A DNA stretch of 64,000 bases from NCBI GenBank assembly GCA_021234155.1, contig JAJEKV010000072.1:2230436-2294435 (forward strand), read 5' to 3'. The position numbers and the translations under genes are program-made. The notes beneath the pieces are model-generated. The model searched no databases. It saw only the letters and a program-made list of their open reading frames with translations, and was not told the DNA's origin. The number at the start of each line of letters is the position of its first letter. Positions within the stretch are counted from its first letter, which is position 1. Below, piece by piece: positions 55,140 to 64,000 of this stretch. The DNA is from Isoetes taiwanensis. Lineage: Eukaryota > Streptophyta > Lycopodiopsida > Isoetales > Isoetaceae.

Positions 55140-56410
55140 ATACTTTTTGTTCAAATTTGGCTTATGTGGTAATGTGTTCATCCTAAACAGAGCCCATGTG
55201 CCTTATGCTGGGTTCTCAACGATCTGTTTCATTCTGTGCAGGGCTTATTCCATGAACTCAATTTTTGTGTTGAATTACATTCCCAGTTTCTTAATCCGAG
55301 CTCGATAAAGGCCGCAATGTAAATAGAATGAGGAATAAACGGCAGAAGAGAGATGTCGATGCCATATTCCTGCCATGTCTCAACAAAAAACTTTGCTTCC
55401 TAAATTGATCCTGCCGGAGTTGAAGAGGCCATGACCATCTATCTATTTTTGGTTAACTAGAGTCAGTGTGAACCTAAAATTCCCTGTTTTGAAAACATAC
55501 AAGCAAATAGCAATGATTTGTTTCTTAGTCTGCTTCTATTTCTGAAGAGAACAACTGTGGTGGCGCCGCTCCTCAAAGTTTGGAAGAAATTACTCGTTTT
55601 AATATGTAAATAAAGGAGGCGTAATTTGAACAAAAGTATCTTTACAGTTCCCATGCAATATGCCTTCAAAATCGTATCGAAACCATTGTTTGAAGTCACT
55701 AGATTGTGATAGCTAATGCATGTAAGTGTTGATTATCAGGAGCAGAAAGACTTACGTGGAAGGGTTGCAATCTGCCAGTCCAATGTGGAGCATCGTACAT
55801 TGCTCCTTCCATTCCTCTCTTTATTCCCTCTCGAATATCGTTAATCATTTTACGCATTTCTACATAGGATTGTATTTATGCCCACCAATGCCAGGATCCA
55901 TTACTAGTACTTCTTATTTCTAGATTTTCGTAACTCAAAACAAACAAAGAGTTTAGGATATCATCTATCTAGGGTTTTTTATGTTCAACCTGCACTAGAT
56001 CCCTATCATGATATTTGAAAAATGGGTCGTGTTTATTTAAAACAAAAAGACCTATGCAGCAGATGGCCTTTGATGAGTTGAACACTCATGCTTGTGTTGA
56101 TGGGAATCATGAAGAATAAGAGTAAAATTCAAAATAAAATTCTATGTACTTAAGACAATCCAATCAAGGAAGATCGATGGCAACCAGAGATTTGCAACTA
56201 TATGCTCCTTTACTAATGCCTAGTGGTAGAAGTTCATATTAGCAGTTTTAGAAGTATGTGTCTGTTGCCTTCTTAAGATGTTAAATAAATTACACCAACG
56301 TATCTTTTGAAGCAGTTACTTGATCTTTCACATCAGCTCATGTCCTATATTTAAATCTTACTTTGTGCTTCATATTATAAAAGAATATAGTCGAAACTAA
56401 CTTATAGGAA
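55140..56410. other. no recognised gene
   Basis: Short open stretches at 55463-55699 (minus) and 55726-55923 carry no domain. Confidence 0.5.
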
Positions 56411-56463
56411 TGACCTAGCCTTTTCTCCAACGAGGGCAACCCATAATGCGACATCACTTTTTG

Positions 56464-57100
56464 TTTTTTTTTTTTTAAGGGCGCCAAACTTTATCCCACA
56501 TTTTAAAGAAGTACATGTATAATTGCAAAGGTAGGAATAAAATCCCAGCAGACAAAGATAATCCATTGAGTGAAGCAACATGCTTATGCAAAAGATAATA
56601 TACCAAAATATTCCTCAAAAATCAAGTGTTTCTTCTTAGAAGCAAGCTAAGAAGAACTCCACCAATCTATTTTTTGCCTCGTGGAGAACTTTGTCAGCAC
56701 AAATTGTTAAGCCTTTGAAGATGCACCAACACTGTCTTTTCTAAATAGATCACAACAACCAACCTGAAGTTAAATGGAAGCTTGCTGCTGTAACCTATTC
56801 CAAGTGGAAGGATAAATAGCAAGAAGCACATGCTGGCTAATTAAAGCCATATAACCACGACCAAACTGCCCCAACTTGGTCGCATAGAAAAAATAATGTT
56901 CGAGACTCTCAAGTTGCTGCTTACACAATGGGCAAAGTTCTGAAATTTGGGGAGCCTTACCTCCTAAATTAGCAAAATTCTGAGCAAAGAAAATGATCCT
57001 TAAAGAATATTCTTTTTTTGGTTAAAAATTCTTTTGTCTGGTGTTTCCATGCAATTCTTGTGTTCGAAACGCAATTTGTAATATGTTCATTCATGGTTTC
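56464..57100 (-). mobile_element. LINE 3' fragment, module 1
   Basis: Minus-strand zf-RVT region with C-x2-C (LCPLCKQQLETLEHYFFYAT), broken by a frameshift near 57010, ending at a poly-A tract (T-run at 56464-56476 on the plus strand). It is the same fragment as at 58700-59350 and 62835-63450. Confidence 0.8.
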
Positions 57101-58040
57101 CTCATAGTTTGATCATATAATATGTTTGTAGATGATGTTGCAAGTTGTTCGTTTCAATTGTTAGCGTAGGGGAGTGAGAGGGAAAATCGGTTGTATGTAT
57201 ACAATGCTCCATTGGTGGATTACCTCACAAGAATAAATTCATGAATACAATATTCTAACATGGGGGTTATTTTGCATTGGGAACGATAGTTGAACCCCAC
57301 ATTTTCGCTCAGCAAGTCAGAACGCCATGTTTTGCCCAGATCTCTAAAATTTGTGGCTAAGATGTTGACATTACGTACTAAATGAGAGAAAAACTACATG
57401 TTAGCTAAATGAATTAAAACCTTTCTGATAATCCACATTTACTATTACAATTTGCATTAAGACGTTGACACCACATGAAAAAAAACTTGTTTGAACTTTG
57501 TTGTGATAATCCACATTTAATGGAGGGAAATCTCATCGAGAAACATGCTATTCATAACTTCAATGAGGGATGTTGACCTTAAGGCATATGCGTTGGATAA
57601 GAAACATCGATTCACTTTGTGCTTATTAATGAATAATAGAAACCATATACACAAGGATCTCATTTAGAATAGAATAAAGCAAGGCCAACTAACTATTGCT
57701 ATACAATGGATGCAACGAAGCATGTCATCATCTTCCACTATAATGGCAAGGGTTAGGCAAATGCTTTGCCACATATGGGTGTAAGGGCAGGACATTTGTT
57801 TACATATCTAATTATGGCAGCACAATATAGATGAAGCATGACATTTGTTTGCATAATATGGCGGCACTATGATAAGTCGATGAACTTAACATATGTGATG
57901 CACTTGCAACCTTCAACAAGTAGGAAACTTCCAAAAGGGGGCACATAAGACGGCGAACCGTCGCAATGTAGTATACATATGGATGGGGGCAAAAAAAGTG
58001 CTAAAACTCAAAGGAGAGGTGAAGCGGAGAACACATTACA

Positions 58041-58283
58041 ATGGCAAGTTATCATATCAAGGCTTTGGTACTTATCATGGCACTGCTCATGTGTGTTGTT
58101 GTGAAGGAAGTGGAATGTGATTGCCCTAGCAAAAGAGGGACTTGCTTTTTTGGCGGTTGCTATGATTATTGTAGCATTTGTCATGACGATCAGCATGGAG
58201 GTTGTGTTGTTTGCCCACGCGGAGGGAGATGCAGCCTAGGCACCTGTATTTGTCAGGGCCATTGCGACCCTTGTTCTTAAATT
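58041..58283 (+). CDS. secreted cysteine-rich peptide, copy 1
   Basis: A 79-residue single-exon protein. Residues 1-26 form a signal peptide (hydrophobic core ALVLIMALLMCVVV), with a likely cut after VEC. The predicted mature peptide has 53 residues and 12 cysteines (28, 35, 40, 44, 47, 55, 58, 64, 69, 71, 75, 78), enough for six disulfides. Motifs include CFFGGCYDYCSIC, CVVCPRGGRC and CICQGHCDPC. The spacing does not match defensin, thionin, snakin/GASA or hevein as I know them, so I leave it unclassified. The role is unknown; an apoplastic defence or signalling peptide is an inference. A GTATACATATGG box is about 70 bp upstream and an AATAAA signal about 45 bp downstream (58325). The coding sequence is identical to copy 2 at 59950. 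Confidence 0.85.
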
Positions 58284-58324
58284 GAGTTATTTGGCATCTA
58301 CCATTGTCAATTATAATAATGCAT

Positions 58325-58330
58325 AATAAA
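58325..58330 (+). terminator. polyadenylation signal of peptide copy 1
   Basis: AATAAA followed by a second TAAATAAAA, 42 bp after the stop codon. Copy 2 lacks it. Confidence 0.55.
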
Positions 58331-58699
58331 TAAAATGTCTCTAGTTGCGATGGCTTCAATTTTGAGCAGCGCCATGTTTGCGACTTTTTTTTTTTTATTT
58401 TTAATCTTTTATGTTGTCATATATCATGTTCATAAGTAATGCCAACTTTTTCTCTCATTACCAACTAACGTGGGTATGCTGTCTTGCATCCCACGCGTAT
58501 TATTTTCTATTTCCCAATAGTCATGTTCTTCATCACTTATAGACTAAAATTCTGCTTTCATCGTGTATTTCTTTGAGAACATGCGAGATTTGAACCCGCA
58601 CTATTGTCTTGTATTTCAGTGTTCTTAGGATACATGGAGGCTATGATCAACTACCATGGGATTTCCACTATTATGAGCAACCCATAATGCGACATCACC

Positions 58700-59350
58700 C
58701 TTTTCTCTTTTTTTTAAGGGCGCCAAACTTTATTCCACATTTTAAAGAAGTACATGTATAATTCAGAAGGCGGGGAATAAAATTCAATGAGAGAAAAAGA
58801 TAATCCATTGAGTGAAGCAATCTGCTTATGCAAAAGATAATATACCAAAATATTCCTCAAAAATCAAGTGTTTCTTCTTAGAAGCAAGCTAAGAAGAACT
58901 CCACCAATCTATTTTTTGCCTCGTGAAGAACTTTGTCAGCACAAATTGTTAAGCCTTTGAAGATGCACCAACATTTGCCTTTTCTAAATAGACCACAACA
59001 ACCAACTGAAGCTAAATGGAAGCTTCTTTGCTACAACTTTGTTCAAGTGGAAGGATAAATAGCAAGAAGCATCTGCTGGCTAATCAAGAACATATAACCA
59101 CGACTAAACTGTCCCAACTTGGTCGCATAGAAAAAACAATGCTCGAGAGTCTCAAGTTGCCTCATATATAATGGGCAAAGTTCTGAAATTTGGGGAGCCT
59201 TACCCCATAAATTAGCAAAATTTTGAGCAAAGAAAATGATCCTTAAAGAAGATTCTTTTTTTTTTGGTTAAAAATTCCTTTGTCTGGTGTTTCCATGCTA
59301 TTCTTCTGTTCGAAATGCAATTTGTAATATCTTCATTCATGGTTTCTCGC
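58700..59350 (-). mobile_element. LINE 3' fragment, module 2
   Basis: The same zf-RVT fragment as in module 1, with a more decayed zinc motif (LCPLYMRQLETLEHCFFYAT pattern) and a poly-A tract (T-run) near 58707-58715. Confidence 0.75.
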
Positions 59351-59949
59351 AGTTTGGTCATATAATATGTTTGTAGATGATGTTGCAAGTTGTTCATTTC
59401 AAGTGTTAGCGTAGGGGAGTGAGAGGGAAAATCAGTTGTATGTATACAATGCTCCGGGGTGGATTACCTCATAAGAATAAATTCATCAATACAATATTCT
59501 AACATGGGGGTTATTTTGCATTGGAAATGAAAGTTGGCCCCAACATTTTTGCTCAGCAAGTCACATTGTCGTGCTCCAAGTAGAAAGCAAGGCCACCTAA
59601 CTATTGCTATACAGTGGATGCAAGGAAGCATGTCACCATCTTCCACTATAATGGCAAGGGTTAGTCAAATGCTTTGCCATATATGGGTGTAAGGGCATGA
59701 CATTTGTTTACATATCTAATTATGGCAGCACCATATAGATGAAGCATGACATTTGTTTGCATAATATGGCGGCACTATGATAAGTCGATGAACTTAACAT
59801 ATGTGATGCACTTGCAACCTTCAACAAGTAGGAAACTTCCAAAGGGGGGCACATAAGACGGCGAGCCGTCGCAATGTAGTATACATATGGATGGGGGCAA
59901 AAAAAAGTCCTAAAACTCAAAGGAGAGGTGAAGCGGAGAACACATTACA

Positions 59950-60192
59950 ATGGCAAGTTATCATATCAAGGCTTTGGTACTTATCATGGCACTGCTCATG
60001 TGTGTTGTTGTGAAGGAAGTGGAATGTGATTGCCCTAGCAAAAGAGGGACTTGCTTTTTTGGCGGTTGCTATGATTATTGTAGCATTTGTCATGACGATC
60101 AGCATGGAGGTTGTGTTGTTTGCCCACGCGGAGGGAGATGCAGCCTAGGCACCTGTATTTGTCAGGGCCATTGCGACCCTTGTTCTTAAATT
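59950..60192 (+). CDS. secreted cysteine-rich peptide, copy 2
   Basis: 79 residues, identical in all 243 coding bases to the gene at 58041, with the same signal peptide and 12-cysteine mature part. The immediate upstream 250 bp differ at several sites, so the coding block is more conserved than its flank. That points to very recent duplication, gene conversion or strong selection. The 3' side has lost the AATAAA found in copy 1 through a deletion at 60232, and I see no clear replacement within 100 bp, so its mRNA 3' end may differ. Confidence 0.85.
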
Positions 60193-60296
60193 GAGTTATT
60201 TGGCATCTATCATTTTCAATTATAATAATGCATACTTTTTCTCTCATTATCAAATAAGGTGGGTATGCTTTCTTGCATCCCACACTTATTATTTTG

Positions 60297-60380
60297 AACT
60301 AGAATGAAAATTGCCTCTATAAAACCTATTTAAACATATAACAAATTTATCACGGCGGCCAAAGCCGCCGCAAACACTTC
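60297..60380. mobile_element. ~85-bp insertion in module 2 with a GC-rich hairpin
   Basis: Absent from module 1, where TATTATTTT runs directly into CTATTTCCCAATAG. It includes a perfect hairpin GGCGGC-CAAA-GCCGCC (around 60354-60369). On the minus strand it ends CATTCTAG-T, so a miniature Helitron-like origin is possible but unproven. Confidence 0.5.
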
Positions 60381-60540
60381 TCTTTCCCAATAGTCATGTT
60401 CTCCATTACTTATAGGCTAAAATTCTGCTTGGATCGTGTATTAATTCGAGAACATGCGGGATTTGAACCCGCACTATTGTCTTGTGTTTCACTGTTCTTA
60501 GGATACATGGAAGCCATGGTCAACGACCATGGGAGCATTT

Positions 60541-61135
60541 TTTATTTTCTAATTTCTTTCTAGTGCTTTGTATTTTTGCACTGTCCGTTGATATGGAAAA
60601 ATCAATATGTTTTAAATCAAACGCCAGTCAAGCATTTAAGTTAGGACAACCCATTCACCAAAAGTTAATGGTGCTTTTTGTTTATGATGCTTTTGCTCCA
60701 TTGTAAAGATCTATGCTTCCCTCTTTTTGGTGGACTTCTTAGCACTCAATAGACTATAGTTCATATGTGATGGAAGATCCATATAGGTCATTGATGGGTT
60801 TGTTCAATATTCAAAAGCCATTTGGTGTTCCTTGGCATATTATATTTAATGTCGTTGAATGAATGGATGGCTATTGTACGGTTTTGTGAACTGGAAATAA
60901 AAGTTGGCTTATATTTCAAAGTCCAGCGGTTTTATCCATGTCTAAAATGGAAGATGAGAATAGGTGATATATGTGTAACGCGGTAAGCCATTGAAACATA
61001 TGTTACCAAACCAATAAACGGAACCATAAATCATTCTCTTAATCATTTTCTCTTAATCATTTTAGAAGCACAAAATTACCACTAGCATTAGCATTATCTT
61101 TTTGTTGGTAGTCTTTTAATATTTGGTTATTGTGT
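60541..61135. other. no recognised gene
   Basis: Spacer after module 2; nothing seen. Confidence 0.5.
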
Positions 61136-61262
61136 TTGGTGATGGGGCCTAGTCCCCAGGTTTTAGATGGGTTGTTCTTTTTTTGTTAAAATCCCATAAC
61201 TTGGTTGGGTTCATGGGCTATTAAAAAATTCATCTTATCTTATCTTATCTTATCTTATCTTA
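61136..61262 (+). mobile_element. LINE 3' end with (TCTTA)n tail
   Basis: GGGGCCTAGTCCCC (an inverted pair), GGGTTCATGGGCTATTAAAAAATTC and then about six pentamers TCTTA (61232-61262). The layout parallels the (TTCTA)n LINE 3' end at 15750-15940, but the family differs. Confidence 0.65.
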
Positions 61263-61810
61263 ATCATTTTTGTGTTGAGGCTTTGCTTTTGAGGAGTGGT
61301 GTAAGGCTGAGTGCCTTAATAATATACCTTAGATATGTAGTTACATGAGGCTCAGCTCGAAAGTTTAATTCTATGAGTAAAAAATATACATTAATTTTAT
61401 TCCATGCTTGAATAAGGATTGCTGTCTTTTTCTTGCCACAAATTAACCATTGTATTGCATGGATCTGCATCCCCGCAATACAGAATAAAATACATATATC
61501 AACATTTTTCCATTCGCAAAATTAAATGTGTATCCATTAATATGCGGACACACATCCCACTCTCATAAGACAGGATTGATAGCTCTCATGATTTGAGGTT
61601 GCAAAAGTAGAAAACCCCGCTAGAATGATAGTTGCATATTCTTCAACTACACACATAAGAAGATTTAGTGCATGACAAATTAAAACTATTGCATCTCAAA
61701 TATATAAAGATCAAAATTGATAAAGATGCGCAACTCAAAATAGATGGCGTGGCTTACCCTGCCATCCAAGCAGCAATGTATGGTGGTTTTGTAATTCAGT
61801 GGCCAGGTTT
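61263..61810. other. no recognised gene
   Basis: AT-rich spacer; nothing seen. Confidence 0.5.
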
Positions 61811-61817
61811 TGTACTG

Positions 61818-61924
61818 GAAATAGATGCCCTGCGACATGGTCTGCAAACAAAGTGCAATTTGCTTGTAGTAGAAATAGATGCCCTTGCAACATGGGCTGC
61901 AAACAAAGTTCAATTTAATATCCA
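61818..61924. repeat. two-copy tandem repeat, period 54 bp
   Basis: GAAATAGATGCCCT starts at 61818 and 61872, each followed by GGYCTGCAAACAAAGT-type sequence. The period is a multiple of 3, but there is no convincing gene. Confidence 0.9.
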
Positions 61925-62067
61925 ATCAAAATGCAATTTAAGATCCAAGCAACGATCAAATTTAAGTTCCATCAAGTATCTATAAAATATAGAGCTAGTT
62001 AAACAGTTCATTATCTAACTAATTCTAAAAACGTAGTAGAATAAATAAATTAACGCTGACTGGAGAA

Positions 62068-62110
62068 TAGAATAGAATAGAATAGAATAGTTTTTTTAAC
62101 GTCCACGAAG
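62068..62110 (-). mobile_element. minimal LINE tail, (TTCTA)n family, minus strand
   Basis: Pentamers GAATA followed by GTTTTTTTAACGTCCACG and AGACCAA. This is the reverse complement of the last ~20 bp of the LINE 3' UTR plus its tail. All the rest of the element is missing. Confidence 0.75.
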
Positions 62111-62780
62111 ACCAAAATTGACTATATCTTGCAGCTTCAACATGTCGAAGGCAGGGCGACTTTCTAAGGCAGGTTCTATCAAACAAGAAAGAGAAAAGGC
62201 TGAAGGATTGACATCAGGATATTGCAAAACATGCACAACAGAAATATTACAATTAATAGCTAAATCTATGCATAACTGATATTTGGACATTAATCTATAA
62301 AAGAACTATAAAATGATCATTGGCCACCAAAACATTATTTATGCAGATTCAATGTAAGAATCAAATTTTTCAGATAAGAACCGCCACCCCTTATAGCCAG
62401 CTTCGAATGAATCTGTCAAAAAAAAAGTAACACAACCTTCATATACAATTTATTCTTTGGAAAGGAACAAAAACATTACAGTTGCACCATCACATAGCTA
62501 AAGCTTATGCATGCATAATATTTGGAGATTAATATACACATATCTCCTATTCGGACATTTCTTGATTGCACCATTGTTAGTTGTACACAATCTTCATATA
62601 AAAAACTTGTTCCCAACATTCATTTCCTTGTTGAAGCCCTTAGAAAAATGACCAAGCATAAGAAGACTGGTGTTGAGCTGCTTCGACACGTCTATTATAA
62701 TCAATCAGGTGAATTGTTCATCTGCAGGCATGATGTAGCAAGTGAGCATGAGATATAGAAACACAATTTGAATGCAATAG
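62111..62780. other. no recognised gene
   Basis: A plus-strand stretch with LVEALRKMTKHKKTGVELLR (62522-62758) looks protein-like but is unassigned. Confidence 0.4.
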
Positions 62781-64000
62781 AAACGACCTAGCCTTTTCTC
62801 CAACGAGGGCAGCCCATAATGCGACATCACTTTTTGTTTTTTCTTTCTTAAGGGCGCCAAACTTTATTCCACATTTTAAAGAAGTACATGTATAATTGCA
62901 AAGGTAGGAATAAAATCCCAGCAGACAAAGATAATCCATTGAGTGAAGCAACATGCTTATGCAAAAGATAATATACCAAAATATTCCTCAAAAATCAAGT
63001 GTTTCTTCTTAGTAGCAAGCTAAGAAGAACTCCACCAATCTATTTTTTGCCTCGTGGAGAACTTTGTCAGCACAAATTGTTAAGCCTTTGAAGATGCACC
63101 AACACTGTCTTTTCTAAATAGACCACAACAACCAACCTGAAGTTAAATGGAAGCTTGTTGTTGTAACCTGTTCCAAGTGGAAGGATAAATAGCAAGAAGC
63201 ACATGCTGGCTAATTAAGGCCATATAACCACGACCAAACTGCCCCAACTTGGTCGCATAGAAAAAATAATGCTCGAGAGTCTCAAGTTGCTGCTTGCACA
63301 ATGGGCAAAGTTTTGAAATTTGGGGAGCCTTACCCCCTAAATTAGCAAAATTCTGAGCAAAGAAAATGATCCTTAAAGAATATTCTTTTTTGGTTAAAAA
63401 TTCTTTTGTCTGGTGTTTCATGCAATTCTTGTGTTCGAAACACAATTTGTAATATGTTCATTCATGGTTTTCTCATAGTTTGATCATATAATATGTTTGT
63501 AGATGATGTTGCAAGTTGTTCGTTTCAATTGTTAGCGTAGGGGAGTGAGAGGGAAAATCGGCTGTATGTATACAATGCTCCATTGGTGGATTACCTCACA
63601 AGAATAAATTCATCAATACAATATTCTAACATGGGGGTTATTTTGCATTGGGAACGAAAGTTGGACCCCACATTTTCGCTCAGCAAGTCAGAACGCCATG
63701 TTTTGCCCAGATCTCTAAAATTTGTGACTAAGATGTTGACATTACGTACTAAATGAGAGAAAAACTACATGTTAGCTAAATGAATTAAAACCTTTCTGAT
63801 AATCCACATTTACTATTACAATTTGCATTAAGACGTTGACACCACATGAAAAAAAACTTGTTTGAACTTTGTTGTGATAATCCACATTTAGTGGAGGGAA
63901 ATCTCATCGAGAAACATGCTATTCATAACTTCAATGAGGGATGTTGACCTTAAGGCATATGCGTTGGATAAGAAACATCAATTCACTTTGTGCTTATTAA
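62781..64000. repeat. segmental duplication module 3, cut by the window end
   Basis: Resembles module 1 from 56405 onwards, base for base over long stretches, and keeps the part deleted from module 2. By analogy a third cysteine-rich peptide gene should begin about 400 bp beyond the window end. Confidence 0.9.
62835..63450 (-). mobile_element. LINE 3' fragment, module 3
   Basis: The best-preserved copy. Minus-strand frame 63445-63143 reads KEFLTKKEYSLRIIFFAQNF and the zf-RVT pattern LCPLCKQQLETLEHYFFYAT, then LGQFGRGYMALISQHVLLAI. The tail lies near 62836-62848. Confidence 0.82.

Larger units (their letters stand above)
56411..58680. repeat. segmental duplication module 1 (LINE fragment plus cysteine-rich gene)
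   Basis: Starts CCATAATGCGACATCAC / AAGGGCGCCAAACTTTAT. The same sequence order recurs at 58676-60540 (module 2, with an internal deletion matching 57320-57680 of this module) and at 62780-64000 (module 3, cut by the window edge). The modules are about 93-97% alike by eye. Confidence 0.93.
58676..60540. repeat. segmental duplication module 2
   Basis: Parallel to module 1 but with three changes: a ~360-bp deletion (59560-59582 joins what correspond to 57320 and 57680), a ~120-bp deletion after the peptide gene (at 60232), and an ~85-bp insertion at 60297-60380. Confidence 0.92.

Noticed and set aside
58008..58196. Minus-strand frames over the cysteine-rich peptide genes
   Set aside because: Antisense shadows. 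The plus frame has a signal peptide, a cysteine pattern and conservation.
60445..60480. tRNA T-arm-like GCGGGTTCAAATCCCGC on the minus strand
   Set aside because: The T-arm is perfect and a partial acceptor pair exists, but only about 50 nt lie between the acceptor halves, with no D or anticodon arm. The module 1 copy has a mismatch. It is at most a tRNA-derived relic.

Overview
This is a land-plant nuclear window that is AT-rich and full of transposable-element debris. The plant call rests on four things. There is a complete seven-exon Neprosin-type peptidase gene. There is a decayed L-galactose dehydrogenase gene, from the plant ascorbate pathway. There is a Copia element primed by initiator tRNA-Met. 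There are Helitron ends of the plant type. A non-seed vascular plant such as a fern is my guess from the DUF7869-type transposase-like gene and the microsatellite-tailed LINEs, but nothing here proves it.

Layout. 0-3 kb: two tandem remnants of a pogo/Tigger transposase and a 197-bp tandem duplication. 3-8.8 kb: mostly unassigned sequence with several short tandem arrays, one with a perfect hairpin at a duplication junction, ending in a Helitron 3' end at 8768. 9-11.8 kb: a long transposase-like pseudogene broken by stops and frameshifts. 12.5-14.2 kb: minisatellites. 14.8-15.9 kb: the 3' end of a LINE with a (TTCTA)n tail. 18.1-19.2 kb: an apparently intact two-exon gene on the minus strand with an acidic, repeat-built C-terminus. 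20.2-21.4 kb: L-galactose dehydrogenase pseudogene. 24.3-25.1 kb: an unrecognised coiled-coil gene, probably broken. 29-31 kb: two LINE fragments facing opposite ways. 31-39.5 kb: one Copia element on the minus strand, with LTRs about 3% different, broken by a LINE 3'-end insertion in the integrase and by a 2.9-kb insertion that contains a 447-bp MITE.

44.2-46.7 kb: the intact Neprosin gene, 421 residues with both catalytic glutamates. 49.6-54.4 kb: a duplicated block, one copy split by a 3.75-kb Helitron whose exact target site can be read from the uninterrupted copy. 56.4-64 kb: a duplicated module that pairs a LINE 3' fragment with a small gene for a secreted 12-cysteine peptide. Two peptide genes have identical coding sequences in diverged flanks, and a third module runs off the window end.

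Only four loci look able to make protein: the Tyr/Ser-rich acidic-tail gene, the Neprosin gene and the two peptide genes. The rest is repeats and pseudogenes. I see no operon-like or pathway-level grouping, and no tRNA, rRNA or CRISPR.
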